Numbered from the stretch's first letter, positions 8,685 to 16,654 are shown. The stretch is 64,000 nucleotides of DNA from Neisseria lactamica (GCF_901482445.1 NZ_LR590477.1:1178001-1242000); one strand, 5' to 3'. Translations and numbers: made by a program. The notes: a model not told the origin generated them from the letters alone.

Positions 8685-9323
8685 ATGTTTCGGAACTTTG
8701 ACTTGGGCGTGTTCCTGCTTGCCGTCCTGCCCGTACTGCTCGCCATTACCGTCAGGGAGGTGGTGCGCGGCTATACGGCGCGCTACTGGGGAGACAACAC
8801 TGCCGAACAATACGGCAGGCTGACACTGAACCCCCTGCCCCATATCGATCCGGTCGGCACAATCATCGTGCCGCTGCTTACTTTGATGTTTACGCCCTTC
8901 CTGTTCGGCTGGGCGCGTCCTATCCCTATCGATTCGCGCAACTTCCGCAACCCGCGCCTTGCATGGCGTTGCGTTGCCGCGTCCGGTCCGCTGTCGAATC
9001 TGGCGATGGCTGTTCTGTGGGGCGTGGTTTTGGTGCTGACTCCGTATGTCGGCGGGGCGTATCAGATGCCGCTGGCTCAAATGGCAAACTACGGTATTCT
9101 GATCAATGCGATTCTGTTCGCGCTCAACATCATCCCCATCCTGCCTTGGGACGGCGGCATCTTCATCGACACCTTCCTGCCGGCAAAATATTCCGCCGCA
9201 TTCCGCAAAATCGAACCCTATGGGACGTGGATTATCCTGCTGCTTATGCTGACGGGCGTATTGGGTGCGTTTATTGCACCGATTGTGCGGCTGGTGATTG
9301 CGTTTGTGCAGATGTTCGTCTGA
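8685..9323 (+). CDS. M50/site-2-protease-like membrane protein lacking the HExxH motif
   Basis: This 212-residue polytopic protein matches the M50 site-2 protease family outside the active site: GDNTAEQYGRLTLNPLPHIDP, FGWARPIPID and a late LPWDGG that replaces the usual Asp-containing zinc-ligand motif. Where the family has HExxH, this protein has REVVR (residues 24-28), so both zinc-binding His residues are missing. It may be a pseudoprotease with a scaffolding role. AAGGA lies seven bases upstream of the ATG. A strong terminator follows, so it is probably monocistronic. Confidence 0.8.
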   Translation: MFRNFDLGVFLLAVLPVLLAITVREVVRGYTARYWGDNTAEQYGRLTLNPLPHIDPVGTIIVPLLTLMFTPFLFGWARPIPIDSRNFRNPRLAWRCVAASGPLSNLAMAVLWGVVLVLTPYVGGAYQMPLAQMANYGILINAILFALNIIPILPWDGGIFIDTFLPAKYSAAFRKIEPYGTWIILLLMLTGVLGAFIAPIVRLVIAFVQMFV

Positions 9324-9357
9324 CTGGCTTTCAGACGGCATAAACGTTCCAAAAAAC

Positions 9358-9391
9358 GCGGCAGGACATATTGCCCTGCCGCTTTTTTTTT
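9358..9391 (+). terminator. Rho-independent terminator of the M50-like gene
   Basis: A perfect 8-base stem, GCGGCAGG with CCTGCCGC, is followed by nine T residues. A single DUS precedes it. It lies only a few bases from the 3' end of the convergent grxB gene. Confidence 0.9.
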
Positions 9392-9395
9392 GGTT

Positions 9396-10037
9396 TTACA
9401 ATGCCCTGTCGAAATAAAGCGGCACGCCCGATTTTTCACTCATACCGATTAAATAACCCATCGTTTTCCGAGGGAACGCGATGCCGCGCACCACGGTCAG
9501 ATTCCTCAAAACGGGAAAAACCAAAATATCCTCCATACCGATTCCGCCGTTGATGCCGTCTGAAGTACCGTCCATCAGATTCTCCAACTCTTGCAAATCT
9601 GCGTTTATCCGTTCGAGGTATTGGGCGGTTTTGTTCAAATTGGCGGAAAAGCTGCCGATGCTTTTCTCTTTTTTGTCCGTGAAATATTTAACCGCTTCGG
9701 CAGTAGCGAACTCGGGCAGCCCGATTTTGATTACGCGCGGCTGCACCAGTTTGTTGTTGTATCCGTCCACCTTGTCCAGCCACGCCTGTATTTCGGGGCG
9801 GACTTCGTCTTTCAGACGGCCTTCGCGGTCGAAATGGCGCACAATGTCCAAACTCTCGCCCATAAACGAACCGTCCTCTTTTTGCAGGACGGGTACTTGT
9901 TTCGCACCGATCATACCGATCGGCGTTGCCTCGTCGTCGTTTGCCAGCACGACTTCTTCAACGTCCGCGCCCAACAGCCCCGCCGCCATCCGCGCACGCA
10001 CGCAAAACGGGCAATGGTCGTAAATATACAGTTTCAT
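9396..10037 (-). CDS. grxB: Glutaredoxin 2
   Basis: This 213-residue protein opens with a thioredoxin-fold domain bearing CPFC at residues 9-12 and ends in an all-alpha domain like glutathione transferases, the arrangement of GrxB. KQVPVLQKEDGSFMGES provides the cis-Pro and glutathione-binding region. It reduces disulfides and glutathionylated proteins in the cytoplasm. The ATG at 10037 is preferred to an upstream GTG-type codon because the beta strand KLYIYDHCPFC starts the fold. It converges with the M50-like gene. Confidence 0.93.
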   Translation of the reverse strand: MKLYIYDHCPFCVRARMAAGLLGADVEEVVLANDDEATPIGMIGAKQVPVLQKEDGSFMGESLDIVRHFDREGRLKDEVRPEIQAWLDKVDGYNNKLVQPRVIKIGLPEFATAEAVKYFTDKKEKSIGSFSANLNKTAQYLERINADLQELENLMDGTSDGINGGIGMEDILVFPVLRNLTVVRGIAFPRKTMGYLIGMSEKSGVPLYFDRAL

Positions 10038-10103
10038 CAAAATATTCCTCGTCAATCTGTCGGTACCGGCTACCTTAACACCCCGCTCCGCCCGAAACAA
10101 GTT

Positions 10104-10210
10104 TATAGTGGATTAAATTTAAATCAGGACAAGGCGACGAAGCCGCAGACAGTACAGATAGTACGGCAAGGCGAGGCAACGCCGTACTGGTTTAAATTTA
10201 ATCCACTATA
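10104..10210. repeat. Correia repeat-enclosed element, short form (about 107 bp)
   Basis: The element is bounded by TATAGTGGATTAAA and its inverse TTTAATCCACTATA, with the typical core AGACAGTACAGATAGTACGG between them. It lacks the internal segment of the full-length form. It ends 74 bases before relA, where CREE can contribute promoter or RNA-processing signals. Confidence 0.92.
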
Positions 10211-10284
10211 TCTTCCCGCCTATGCACCGTAAATAAATAAGCTGTTACAATAAACTCGTTTTTAGCGGAACGGAAAGACCCATC

Positions 10285-12498
10285 ATGACCGCCACCAGCC
10301 CGATTCAAGACACGCAAAGCGCGACCCCGCAAGAATTGCGCGAATGGTTCGATAGCTACTGCGCCGCGCTGCCGGACAACGATAAAAAACTTGTCTTTGC
10401 CGCCCGTTCGCTGGCGGAAGCACATTACCCCGCCGATGCCGCCACACCGTACGGCGAGCCGCTGCCCGACCACTTCCTCGGCGCGGCGCAGATGGTTAAC
10501 GAACTCGACCTGCTCCCCGATGCCGTCGCCGCGACGCTGCTTGCCGACATCGGACGCTACGTCCCCGACTGGAATCTCTTGGTTTCCGAACGCTGCAACA
10601 GCACCGTTGCCGAGCTGGTCAAAGGTGTGGACGAAGTGCAGAAGCTCACCCACTTCGCCCGCGTGGACAGCCTCGCTACGCCGGAAGAACGCGCCCGGCA
10701 AGCCGAAATTATGCGGAAAATGCTGCTGGCGATGGTTACCGATATCCGCGTTGTCCTGATCAAACTGGCAATGCGTACGCGCACCCTGCAATTTTTAAGC
10801 AACGTTCCCGACAGTCCCGAAAAACGCGCCGTCGCCAAAGAAACCCTCGACATCTTCGCCCCGCTCGCCAACCGCTTGGGCGTGTGGCAGCTCAAATGGC
10901 AGCTCGAAGACCTCGGTTTCCGCCATCAAGAACCCGAAAAATACCGCGAAATCGCGCTGCTTTTGGACGAAAAACGCACCGAACGCCTCGAATACATCGA
11001 AAACTTCCTCAATATCCTGCGTACGGAACTGAAAAAATACAATATCCACTTCGAAGTCGCCGGCCGTCCGAAACACATCTACTCCATTTACAAAAAAATG
11101 GTGAAGAAAAAGCTCACTTTCGACGGCTTGTTCGACATCCGCGCCGTGCGGATTTTGGTCGATACCGTCCCCGAGTGTTACACCACGCTGGGCATTGTCC
11201 ACAGCCTCTGGCAGCCCATCCCCGGCGAGTTCGACGACTACATCGCCAACCCCAAGGGCAACGGCTATAAGAGTTTGCACACTGTCATCGTCGGCCCGGA
11301 AGACAAAGGCGTGGAGGTGCAAATCCGCACCTTCGATATGCACCAATTCAACGAATTCGGTGTCGCCGCCCACTGGCGTTACAAAGAGGGCGGCAAAGGC
11401 GATTCCGCCTACGAACAGAAAATCGCCTGGTTGCGCCAACTCTTGGACTGGCGCGAAAACATGGCGGAAAGCGGCAAGGAAGACCTCGCCGCCGCCTTCA
11501 AAACCGAGCTGTTCAACGACACGATTTACGTTTTGACCCCGCACGGCAAAGTCCTTTCCCTGCCCACAGGCGCGACCCCCATCGACTTCGCCTACGCCCT
11601 GCACAGCAGCATCGGCGACCGCTGCCGGGGCGCGAAAGTCGAAGGGCAAATCGTGCCGCTGTCCACGCCTTTGGAAAACGGACAGCGCGTTGAAATCATT
11701 ACCGCCAAGGAAGGGCATCCTTCCGTTAACTGGCTCTACGAAGGCTGGGTCAAATCCAACCGTGCCATCAGCAAAATCCGTGCCTACATTCGTCAGCAAA
11801 ACGCCGACACCGTACGCGAAGAAGGCCGCGTCCAGCTCGACAAACAGCTTGCCAAACTCACGCCCAAGCCCAACCTGCAAGAACTTGCCGAAAACCTCGG
11901 CTACAAAAAGCCCGAAGACCTCTATACCGCCGTCGGACAAGGCGAAATTTCCAACCGCGCCATCCAAAAAGCCTGCGGCACGCTGAACGAACCGCCGCCC
12001 GTGCCCGTCAGCGAAACCACCATCGTCAAACAGTCCAAAATCAAAAAAGGCGGCAAAAACGGCGTGCTCATCGACGGTGAAGACGGCTTGATGACCACGC
12101 TTGCCAAATGCTGCAAACCCGCGCCGCCCGACGACATTGTCGGCTTCGTTACCCGCGAGCGCGGCATTTCAGTGCACCGCAAAACCTGCCCCTCTTTCCG
12201 ACACCTCGCCGAACACGCACCTGAAAAAGTGTTGGACGCAAGCTGGGCGGCGTTGCAGGAAGGACAAGTAATCGCCGTCGATATCGAAATCCGCGCCCAA
12301 GACCGCGCAGGGCTTTTACGCGACGTATCCGACGCGCTCGCCCGCCACAAACTCAACGTTACCGCCGTGCAAACCCAGTCCCGCGACTTGGAAGCCAGCA
12401 TGAGGTTCACGCTCGAAGTCAAACAAGTCAACGACCTCCCGCGCGTCCTCGCCGGCCTCGGCGACGTCAAAGGCGTATTGAGCGTTACCCGGCTTTAA
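10285..12498 (+). CDS. relA: GTP pyrophosphokinase RelA
   Basis: RelA makes (p)ppGpp from ATP and GTP or GDP during amino-acid starvation. Over 737 residues it has a degenerate HD domain (TLLADIGRY at 84-92 lacks the metal-binding HD pair, so hydrolysis is unlikely). The synthetase domain includes FDGLFDIRAVR (about 278). A TGS domain lies at about 405-465, a zinc-finger-like segment includes KCCKP, and a C-terminal ACT domain starts with DIEIRAQDRAGLL. Synthetase-only RelA is expected alongside a separate SpoT. A CREE lies upstream and a DUS hairpin directly follows. Confidence 0.95.
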   Translation: MTATSPIQDTQSATPQELREWFDSYCAALPDNDKKLVFAARSLAEAHYPADAATPYGEPLPDHFLGAAQMVNELDLLPDAVAATLLADIGRYVPDWNLLVSERCNSTVAELVKGVDEVQKLTHFARVDSLATPEERARQAEIMRKMLLAMVTDIRVVLIKLAMRTRTLQFLSNVPDSPEKRAVAKETLDIFAPLANRLGVWQLKWQLEDLGFRHQEPEKYREIALLLDEKRTERLEYIENFLNILRTELKKYNIHFEVAGRPKHIYSIYKKMVKKKLTFDGLFDIRAVRILVDTVPECYTTLGIVHSLWQPIPGEFDDYIANPKGNGYKSLHTVIVGPEDKGVEVQIRTFDMHQFNEFGVAAHWRYKEGGKGDSAYEQKIAWLRQLLDWRENMAESGKEDLAAAFKTELFNDTIYVLTPHGKVLSLPTGATPIDFAYALHSSIGDRCRGAKVEGQIVPLSTPLENGQRVEIITAKEGHPSVNWLYEGWVKSNRAISKIRAYIRQQNADTVREEGRVQLDKQLAKLTPKPNLQELAENLGYKKPEDLYTAVGQGEISNRAIQKACGTLNEPPPVPVSETTIVKQSKIKKGGKNGVLIDGEDGLMTTLAKCCKPAPPDDIVGFVTRERGISVHRKTCPSFRHLAEHAPEKVLDASWAALQEGQVIAVDIEIRAQDRAGLLRDVSDALARHKLNVTAVQTQSRDLEASMRFTLEVKQVNDLPRVLAGLGDVKGVLSVTRL

Positions 12499-12503
12499 AT
12501 ACA

Positions 12504-12546
12504 AAAATGCCGTCTGAAAGACGAATATCGTTTCAGACGGCATTTT
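12504..12546. terminator. DUS hairpin between relA and the maf island
   Basis: Two DUS copies in inverse orientation form a stem of about 16 bases ending in ATTTT. It terminates relA and also the last gene of the maf island, which arrives from the other side. Confidence 0.85.
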
Positions 12547-12571
12547 GATTGCCGGTTTTTTATCCGGCCTG

Positions 12572-13108
12572 TCAGACAGTACTCGCACGATTTATATCTA
12601 AATAATCAATACCCGCTTCATCGAATTTCGTTTCCAATTCTTCTACCGAATGAATATCTAGAAAAAGCCTCTCTTGACGGGTAATCGGCAATAACCAGAA
12701 AAATCGGACATTATCCATATATTCCAACTCTTGCCCATAAGGATAAGGCAGAGAAATCAGAAAATGCCAGAAGGATGATTGTCCAACCCACGGTCTGCCG
12801 ATATTGACAGTTTTCCCTAATTGAAATCGATCGGGATAATGCATACTTGCCGATGCCAGCATCGCCAAGGTCTCAATATGTTCGGGCGTTTCAAACGGGC
12901 TGACGATAAAAAACTCCTGTCCTAAAAATGAACCTATCCCGGAGCTGACATAAACCCAAGGCTCATCTTCATGATTAGGAATCACTTGGAAAACTTGGAA
13001 ATCGGGAAGTTCTTCGACAATCCTCCCTAAAGCCCAAGTAAATCCTTTAATTTCATGATGTTTCCAAAAATTTTGCAAATGAGATAAAACAGTTTGGTTG
13101 TAGTCCAT
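12572..13108 (-). CDS. SUFU-domain protein, probable immunity protein
   Basis: This 178-residue protein matches the suppressor-of-fused (SUFU) fold used widely as immunity proteins in bacterial toxin systems: WVYVSSGIGSFLGQEFFIVSP, then HIETLAMLASASMHYP and the late SFWHFLISLPYPYGQE. The start at 13108 (MDYNQTVLSH) is chosen because the in-frame extension upstream merely translates a DUS. It is the last gene of the maf island and lies 80 bases after another SUFU gene. No toxin precedes it, so it looks like an orphan immunity gene. Its function is inferred from family and location. Confidence 0.8.
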   Translation of the reverse strand: MDYNQTVLSHLQNFWKHHEIKGFTWALGRIVEELPDFQVFQVIPNHEDEPWVYVSSGIGSFLGQEFFIVSPFETPEHIETLAMLASASMHYPDRFQLGKTVNIGRPWVGQSSFWHFLISLPYPYGQELEYMDNVRFFWLLPITRQERLFLDIHSVEELETKFDEAGIDYLDINRASTV

Positions 13109-13188
13109 GCTTTTTAGCCTGTTTTCAAAGGTCGCCTGAAACCTGAAACAAGGTTTTTCAGACGGCATTGACCGTTTGAAGAAGGTAT

Positions 13189-13731
13189 TTACCAAGTAAA
13201 CGGTTTCCTATTCATATCCGAAAGGTTGCCAACTTCATTATCCAGCAAGAACTGCTCAAAAGCATTCCAACCCTTTTTTTCCACCAATTCTGCTTCCTGT
13301 TTATACAACGGGACAAGCAAAGGGAAAACAATATTGTAGTGTTCGCCATGACAGACTTGGAAATCATCGTCGAAATAAAATGGGGCGGAAACATACAGTG
13401 CGTCCATTTTTGTTGAATCAACAATGCTTCTGGGCAAATAAATAACCTGCCCTCGAAGAAGAATTTTTTTGTTCTCAATGATGGTTTCTGCCAACCATCT
13501 TAAAAATGGAAAAATCTGATTTTCATCATATTTTAAAGAACATACAAAAAGTATTTCAAATCTGCTTTTATAATTCAGATCATGTTTGCTTAACCCTAAA
13601 GTAATATAAGTTTTTAAATCGCTGTCAGGGGAAGAGGGAATAGCTGCGATATTTAATTTGTACCGATTTCCCGAATCGCTTTTCGAGCCATGAGAAATAG
13701 TGCCTATATATTTTTCAATATGATTAATCAT
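13189..13731 (-). CDS. SUFU-like protein, probable orphan immunity protein
   Basis: This protein has 180 residues. The C-terminal half (ALYVSAPFYFDDDFQVCHGEH, then NIVFPLLVPLYKQEAE) resembles the SUFU family, though less clearly than its downstream neighbour. The ATG at 13731 is close to the preceding DUS-like hairpin that ends the previous cassette. Base composition is AT-rich compared with the housekeeping genes around the island, consistent with acquisition. No toxin gene directly precedes it. Confidence 0.72.
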   Translation of the reverse strand: MINHIEKYIGTISHGSKSDSGNRYKLNIAAIPSSPDSDLKTYITLGLSKHDLNYKSRFEILFVCSLKYDENQIFPFLRWLAETIIENKKILLRGQVIYLPRSIVDSTKMDALYVSAPFYFDDDFQVCHGEHYNIVFPLLVPLYKQEAELVEKKGWNAFEQFLLDNEVGNLSDMNRKPFTW

Positions 13732-13810
13732 ATTTTTCTTAGCTTCCCATCACTGTATCGAATAATCATAGACCGGGTTGAGACAAAACGCCTTGTTCCC
13801 ATTGATAGAA

Positions 13811-13846
13811 AGTCCGTCTGAAAAGTAAAAGTGTTTCAGACGGACT
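13811..13846. repeat. DUS-variant inverted repeat between maf cassettes
   Basis: The arms AGTCCGTCTGAAA and TTTCAGACGGACT form a hairpin built from a one-base DUS variant (GTCCGTCTGAA). It follows the preceding immunity gene and probably terminates it. Confidence 0.75.
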
Positions 13847-13857
13847 ACGTTTGCCGA

Positions 13858-14091
13858 CTATCCGGCCCACTTTATTATCCAATGAGATTCTTGCAGGTAT
13901 TCTTTTAATATTTCTAAGTTTTCGACCCAGTCATCGTAACTGTCAAATGATGAGAATTTGTCATTTGAAGATAACAGTATCAGAAATCCACCGGTATTTT
14001 CCTGGTCATCAATAATTTTTATGAATTTTTCTTCAGGATTGCCCCCATTCAGGATAACCCCCAAAGTATTGAATTTTATTTCCATAGACAT
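13858..14091 (-). CDS. Small immunity-type protein of the maf island
   Basis: This acidic 77-residue protein (MSMEIKFNTLGVILNGG...) contains GGFLILLSSNDKFSSFDSYDDW. No named family can be assigned with confidence. It begins three bases after the stop of a decayed Hint-toxin remnant, the spacing seen for the other toxin-immunity pairs in this island, so it is most likely the immunity gene that survived loss of its toxin. An internal ATG at 14085 is an alternative start. Confidence 0.68.
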   Translation of the reverse strand: MSMEIKFNTLGVILNGGNPEEKFIKIIDDQENTGGFLILLSSNDKFSSFDSYDDWVENLEILKEYLQESHWIIKWAG

Positions 14092-14094
14092 CCC

Positions 14095-14308
14095 CTAATC
14101 TTTAATGGGAATATGGTTATTTGTTAGTGGTTTTTTCTTATTCGGGCCTATCCATTTCCAAATGGACATATAGTCTGCTCCGCACCACTTTCGAATAACA
14201 GCCCGCTTCCCGCTTTCAAATCTTCCGCTTTAATCTATTTGCCGTCCGAATAAAACGGATGGATGCGGTTGGAAATCAGGGTTTGGCTGCTACCGATGCC
14301 GTCTGAAC
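14095..14308 (-). pseudogene. Decayed mafB C-terminal cassette (Hint fragment plus toxin tail)
   Basis: Read on the minus strand, 14308 to about 14190 encodes the end of the Hint domain: SQTLISNRIHPFYSDGK, then a stop (TAG in place of the Trp codon seen in the other copies), then IKAEDLKAG. After a short scrambled section the frame WKWIGPNKKKPLTNNHIPIKD runs to a TAG at 14095-14097, directly before the next gene. The latter looks like the last residues of a toxin domain. Most of the cassette is gone. Confidence 0.7.
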
Positions 14309-14335
14309 AGCGGAAATGGCTTTCAGACGGCATTT
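14295..14335. repeat. DUS hairpin between maf cassettes
   Basis: Two standard DUS copies in opposite orientation enclose about 14 bases. One copy is part of the Hint remnant. It also follows the next upstream immunity gene and can serve as its terminator. Confidence 0.8.
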
Positions 14336-14342
14336 TGACTGT

Positions 14343-14732
14343 TTAAAGCGGGGGCAGTTCTACAAACGGAAAGAAATGCTGAAACTTCTGATAAATTTCA
14401 GGATGTTTCTTTAAGGCTTTTAATGCTTTTTCTTTTGAAACGGGCGGATCATAGACATCTATCCCCCTTAAGAAGGCAATACCCGTCAAGGCATTTTTTT
14501 TCGATTTCGGCAGGCTGTAACTCGAAACAAAACCTACAATATTGTCAATGTCGCCAATTCCCCCATCGAAATCTGCCAAGTCAAAAATATAAAAAGGGAT
14601 GTCCTCGATGGGCATATCTCGTATTACTTGTTCAATCCATAACTTGAATTCATTTAAATCAATAGATTGAGAGAATAAGCATTTAATTGCAAATTCTAAA
14701 TCATTACTATCCTCTTTTATGATTTTCCACAT
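14343..14732 (-). CDS. mafI: Immunity protein paired with the WHH-type toxin cassette
   Basis: This protein has 129 residues, acidic in its first half (IEQVIRDMPIEDIPFYIFDL) with a DFDGGIGDIDNIVG segment. It starts two bases after the stop of the WHH nuclease cassette, so it is the presumed cognate immunity protein. The immunity role is inferred from this pairing; the exact Imm family is not named. The reading frame is intact although the toxin cassette upstream is not expressible as it stands. Confidence 0.75.
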   Translation of the reverse strand: MWKIIKEDSNDLEFAIKCLFSQSIDLNEFKLWIEQVIRDMPIEDIPFYIFDLADFDGGIGDIDNIVGFVSSYSLPKSKKNALTGIAFLRGIDVYDPPVSKEKALKALKKHPEIYQKFQHFFPFVELPPL

Positions 14733-14734
14733 AG

Positions 14735-15463
14735 TTACTTTCCTTTACTCATCGCTCTCCAACCGATATGTCCGGTATCATGATGCAAGTTTTCACGGAT
14801 TAATTGCATTCTCCCTGTATCTTGATGATGATGCCAAGTGTAACCGGGGATTTTGTCTTTGCCTTTTTCAATTGCCTTTAGTTGCTTTGTTGTAAAAGCA
14901 GAACTACGTACTTTTCCTCGTTTAATGGCTTCCGCCAAATCCTTGGTTGCCAGCCTCATTTGCCCTGTCGAACCCTTAGACCTGAATTCTTGAATATCGA
15001 GTTTCGTATCATATTTCACATACTTCTCAAAATTCGGAAATCCTTTGCTGTCAAACGGCACGTTGGTCTTCGGGTGGCGTTGGTCTGCCAGTTTGACATT
15101 TTTGCCGTTTGACGGCGGTACTGTCGAGGATTTGACATTTTGTTTGCCGTAACGCCGTTCCAATTCCGTTCTGACGGTGCGGGAGTGGTACGGTAAGTCA
15201 TAACCATAGCGTGCCTGACTGGCAACAGCAAAATCCTCGCTAACCTTTGCCTTCCCTAGTTTCGCAGCCCTCCCCGGTTTTGCCGCCCTCCCCGGTTTCG
15301 CCGCCTTCACCAATCCTTTGACTTTGGCAAACGGCAGGATGTTGACCAGGGCTTCGACGGTTTCGGCGGCATTGGGGTTTTCTCGAATCTAGCGGTCAAC
15401 GGCTTCGTGCATGGAATTTTCCGTATCAGCGAGATAACTCAATTTCCCGATAACTGTAAATTT
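14735..15463 (-). pseudogene. Silent mafB C-terminal cassette with a WHH nuclease domain
   Basis: The reading frame from 15463 matches the MafB region before its Hint domain: KFTVIGKLSYLADTE, then HEAVDR, a stop (TAG at 15389-15391 replacing the Trp of MafB) and IRENPNAAETVEALVN. From about 15313 it is open for 192 codons. The C-terminus YTWHHHQDTGRMQL followed by LHHDTGHIGW fits the WHH family of HNH/Endo VII nucleases, a common toxin domain. There is no Hint domain, start or signal peptide. It is probably a donor cassette for recombination with mafB. Confidence 0.8.
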
Positions 15464-15482
15464 ATAGTCCGCCGGTACGGAG

Positions 15483-15523
15483 AAAGGTTGTCTGGAAGCC
15501 AAACTTGGTTTCAGACGACCTTT
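15483..15523. repeat. Inverted repeat with a non-standard DUS (AGGTCGTCTGAA type)
   Basis: One arm is the 12-mer TTCAGACGACCT (15510-15521), the inverse of AGGTCGTCTGAA. The other is a degenerate copy, AGGTTGTCTGGAA. This is the uptake-sequence dialect associated with N. mucosa-type commensals and differs from the standard DUS seen elsewhere here. Confidence 0.8.
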
Positions 15524-15561
15524 TGATTGTTGGGTTTTTCAACCCATCTTACGTTTGATAC

Positions 15562-15831
15562 CTAAGATCTTTGTATCCATTCTTCTTTTCTAATTCCAAA
15601 TTCAAATTCAGCCTGTTTAAATGCCGAATCCAATGTGTCATGATAAGTATCCGTTTGTTCCTGACCGGTCTCATCCAAATAAAACAAATAAAATCCTTGG
15701 TCATCTTCATATTGAACAATACTTAAAGCAACAGGTTTGGGAAGTATCCCTATTGGCGTGCGATGAATCGTTCTAATAGGAAAATCTTTATTTTTATCTA
15801 AGATAACTTTGAATAATTCTTTTACACTCAT
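15562..15831 (-). CDS. mafI: Immunity protein of the third toxin cassette
   Basis: This small 89-residue protein (MSVKELFKVILDKNKDFPIR...) carries YEDDQGFYLFYLDETGQEQ and an acidic surface, as often seen in immunity proteins that neutralise nucleases. It starts six bases after the stop of the intact Hint-toxin cassette and is the probable cognate immunity gene. No specific Pfam family can be named from sight. A hairpin with a non-standard DUS follows it. Confidence 0.75.
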   Translation of the reverse strand: MSVKELFKVILDKNKDFPIRTIHRTPIGILPKPVALSIVQYEDDQGFYLFYLDETGQEQTDTYHDTLDSAFKQAEFEFGIRKEEWIQRS

Positions 15832-15837
15832 AATTTT

Positions 15838-16506
15838 TTAATCCCGAATAATTGTTACTGCACTATTTTCTATTACACGTCCATTGGGTTTGTCATATGA
15901 TTCAAAATGACCATGATGTGTAGATGAATTTGTTTCATGATGACCATATCGTACCTGTCGCATTCCGTCTTGCGATACATATCGACCATTTGGATATGAC
16001 TTATAGTTTTCCCCTAGCCATTTCTCAGCTGCATTTAAAAAATTAGATTCAGATACAGTTCCTGCATGGTATTCGGGAGCTCTTTTGGGAGGACAGGAAT
16101 TATGAACCCAAACCCCTTCCGTCTCCGCCTTATCGCCTTTGACAAAGTAAGTATGCCAGTCGGCAACGGTCAGATTGTAGGCTTTGAGCGGCTGCTGTTT
16201 GAGGGTAATGTTTTGAACTGTCTGTTTTGCACCGCTTTCGGAAAGCAGGGTGTCGCCTTTTTTCAGACGACCTGCCTGTATCCACTTTCCTTGACTGTAA
16301 AACGGATGGATGCGGTTGGAAATCAGGGTTTGGCTGTTGCCGATGCCGTCTGAAACTTTAATGTAAACGGTTTCCCGATACGGATTACCGTATCGGGCGG
16401 TAACGGGTTTGTATCCCGTTTCTCCGCTTGCCTCGTCCTTGGAGAGGACGCTCTCGCCGGCCCGGATACGGGCGATGGCTTTGTAGCCGTCTGCCGTTTT
16501 GACCAA
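15838..16506 (-). CDS. Promoterless Hint-toxin cassette (mafB C-terminal module)
   Basis: The open frame, from at least 16548 and callable from a TTG at 16506, encodes a Hint (intein-like autoprocessing) domain nearly identical to that of MafB. It starts at the CSFHGS position and ends with VWVHNSCP. The toxin part of about 85 residues follows: FLNAAEKWLGENYKSYPNGR, DGMRQVRYGHHE and HHGHFES. The His cluster suggests a metal-dependent nuclease, but the family is not identified. A TAA directly upstream (16549-16551) and the lack of signal peptide or ATG mark it as silent. It may enter mafB by recombination through the Hint repeat. Confidence 0.8.
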   Translation of the reverse strand: MVKTADGYKAIARIRAGESVLSKDEASGETGYKPVTARYGNPYRETVYIKVSDGIGNSQTLISNRIHPFYSQGKWIQAGRLKKGDTLLSESGAKQTVQNITLKQQPLKAYNLTVADWHTYFVKGDKAETEGVWVHNSCPPKRAPEYHAGTVSESNFLNAAEKWLGENYKSYPNGRYVSQDGMRQVRYGHHETNSSTHHGHFESYDKPNGRVIENSAVTIIRD

Positions 16507-16579
16507 GGTGCTGCCGTGGAAGGAGCAGGTGTAGGATTTTTGAAGAACTTAGTTTTCAATATCCTGTTTCAAATGAAGG

Positions 16580-16619
16580 AAAGGTCGTCTGTAAATTAAA
16601 CACAGTTTCAGACGACTTT
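16580..16619. repeat. Inverted repeat of the AGGTCGTCTGAA type
   Basis: The arms AAAGGTCGTCTGTAAA and TTTCAGACGACTTTT form a hairpin after an immunity gene. The motif is the alternative DUS dialect with one mismatch per arm. Confidence 0.7.
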
Positions 16620-16654
16620 TTGATTGCCGGGTTTTTAAACCGACCTAATATTTA

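Noticed and set aside
10285..10600. Degenerate HD domain of RelA as a sign of gene damage
   Set aside because: Loss of the HD metal ligands is normal for RelA-type synthetases that coexist with a SpoT; the rest of the gene is intact.
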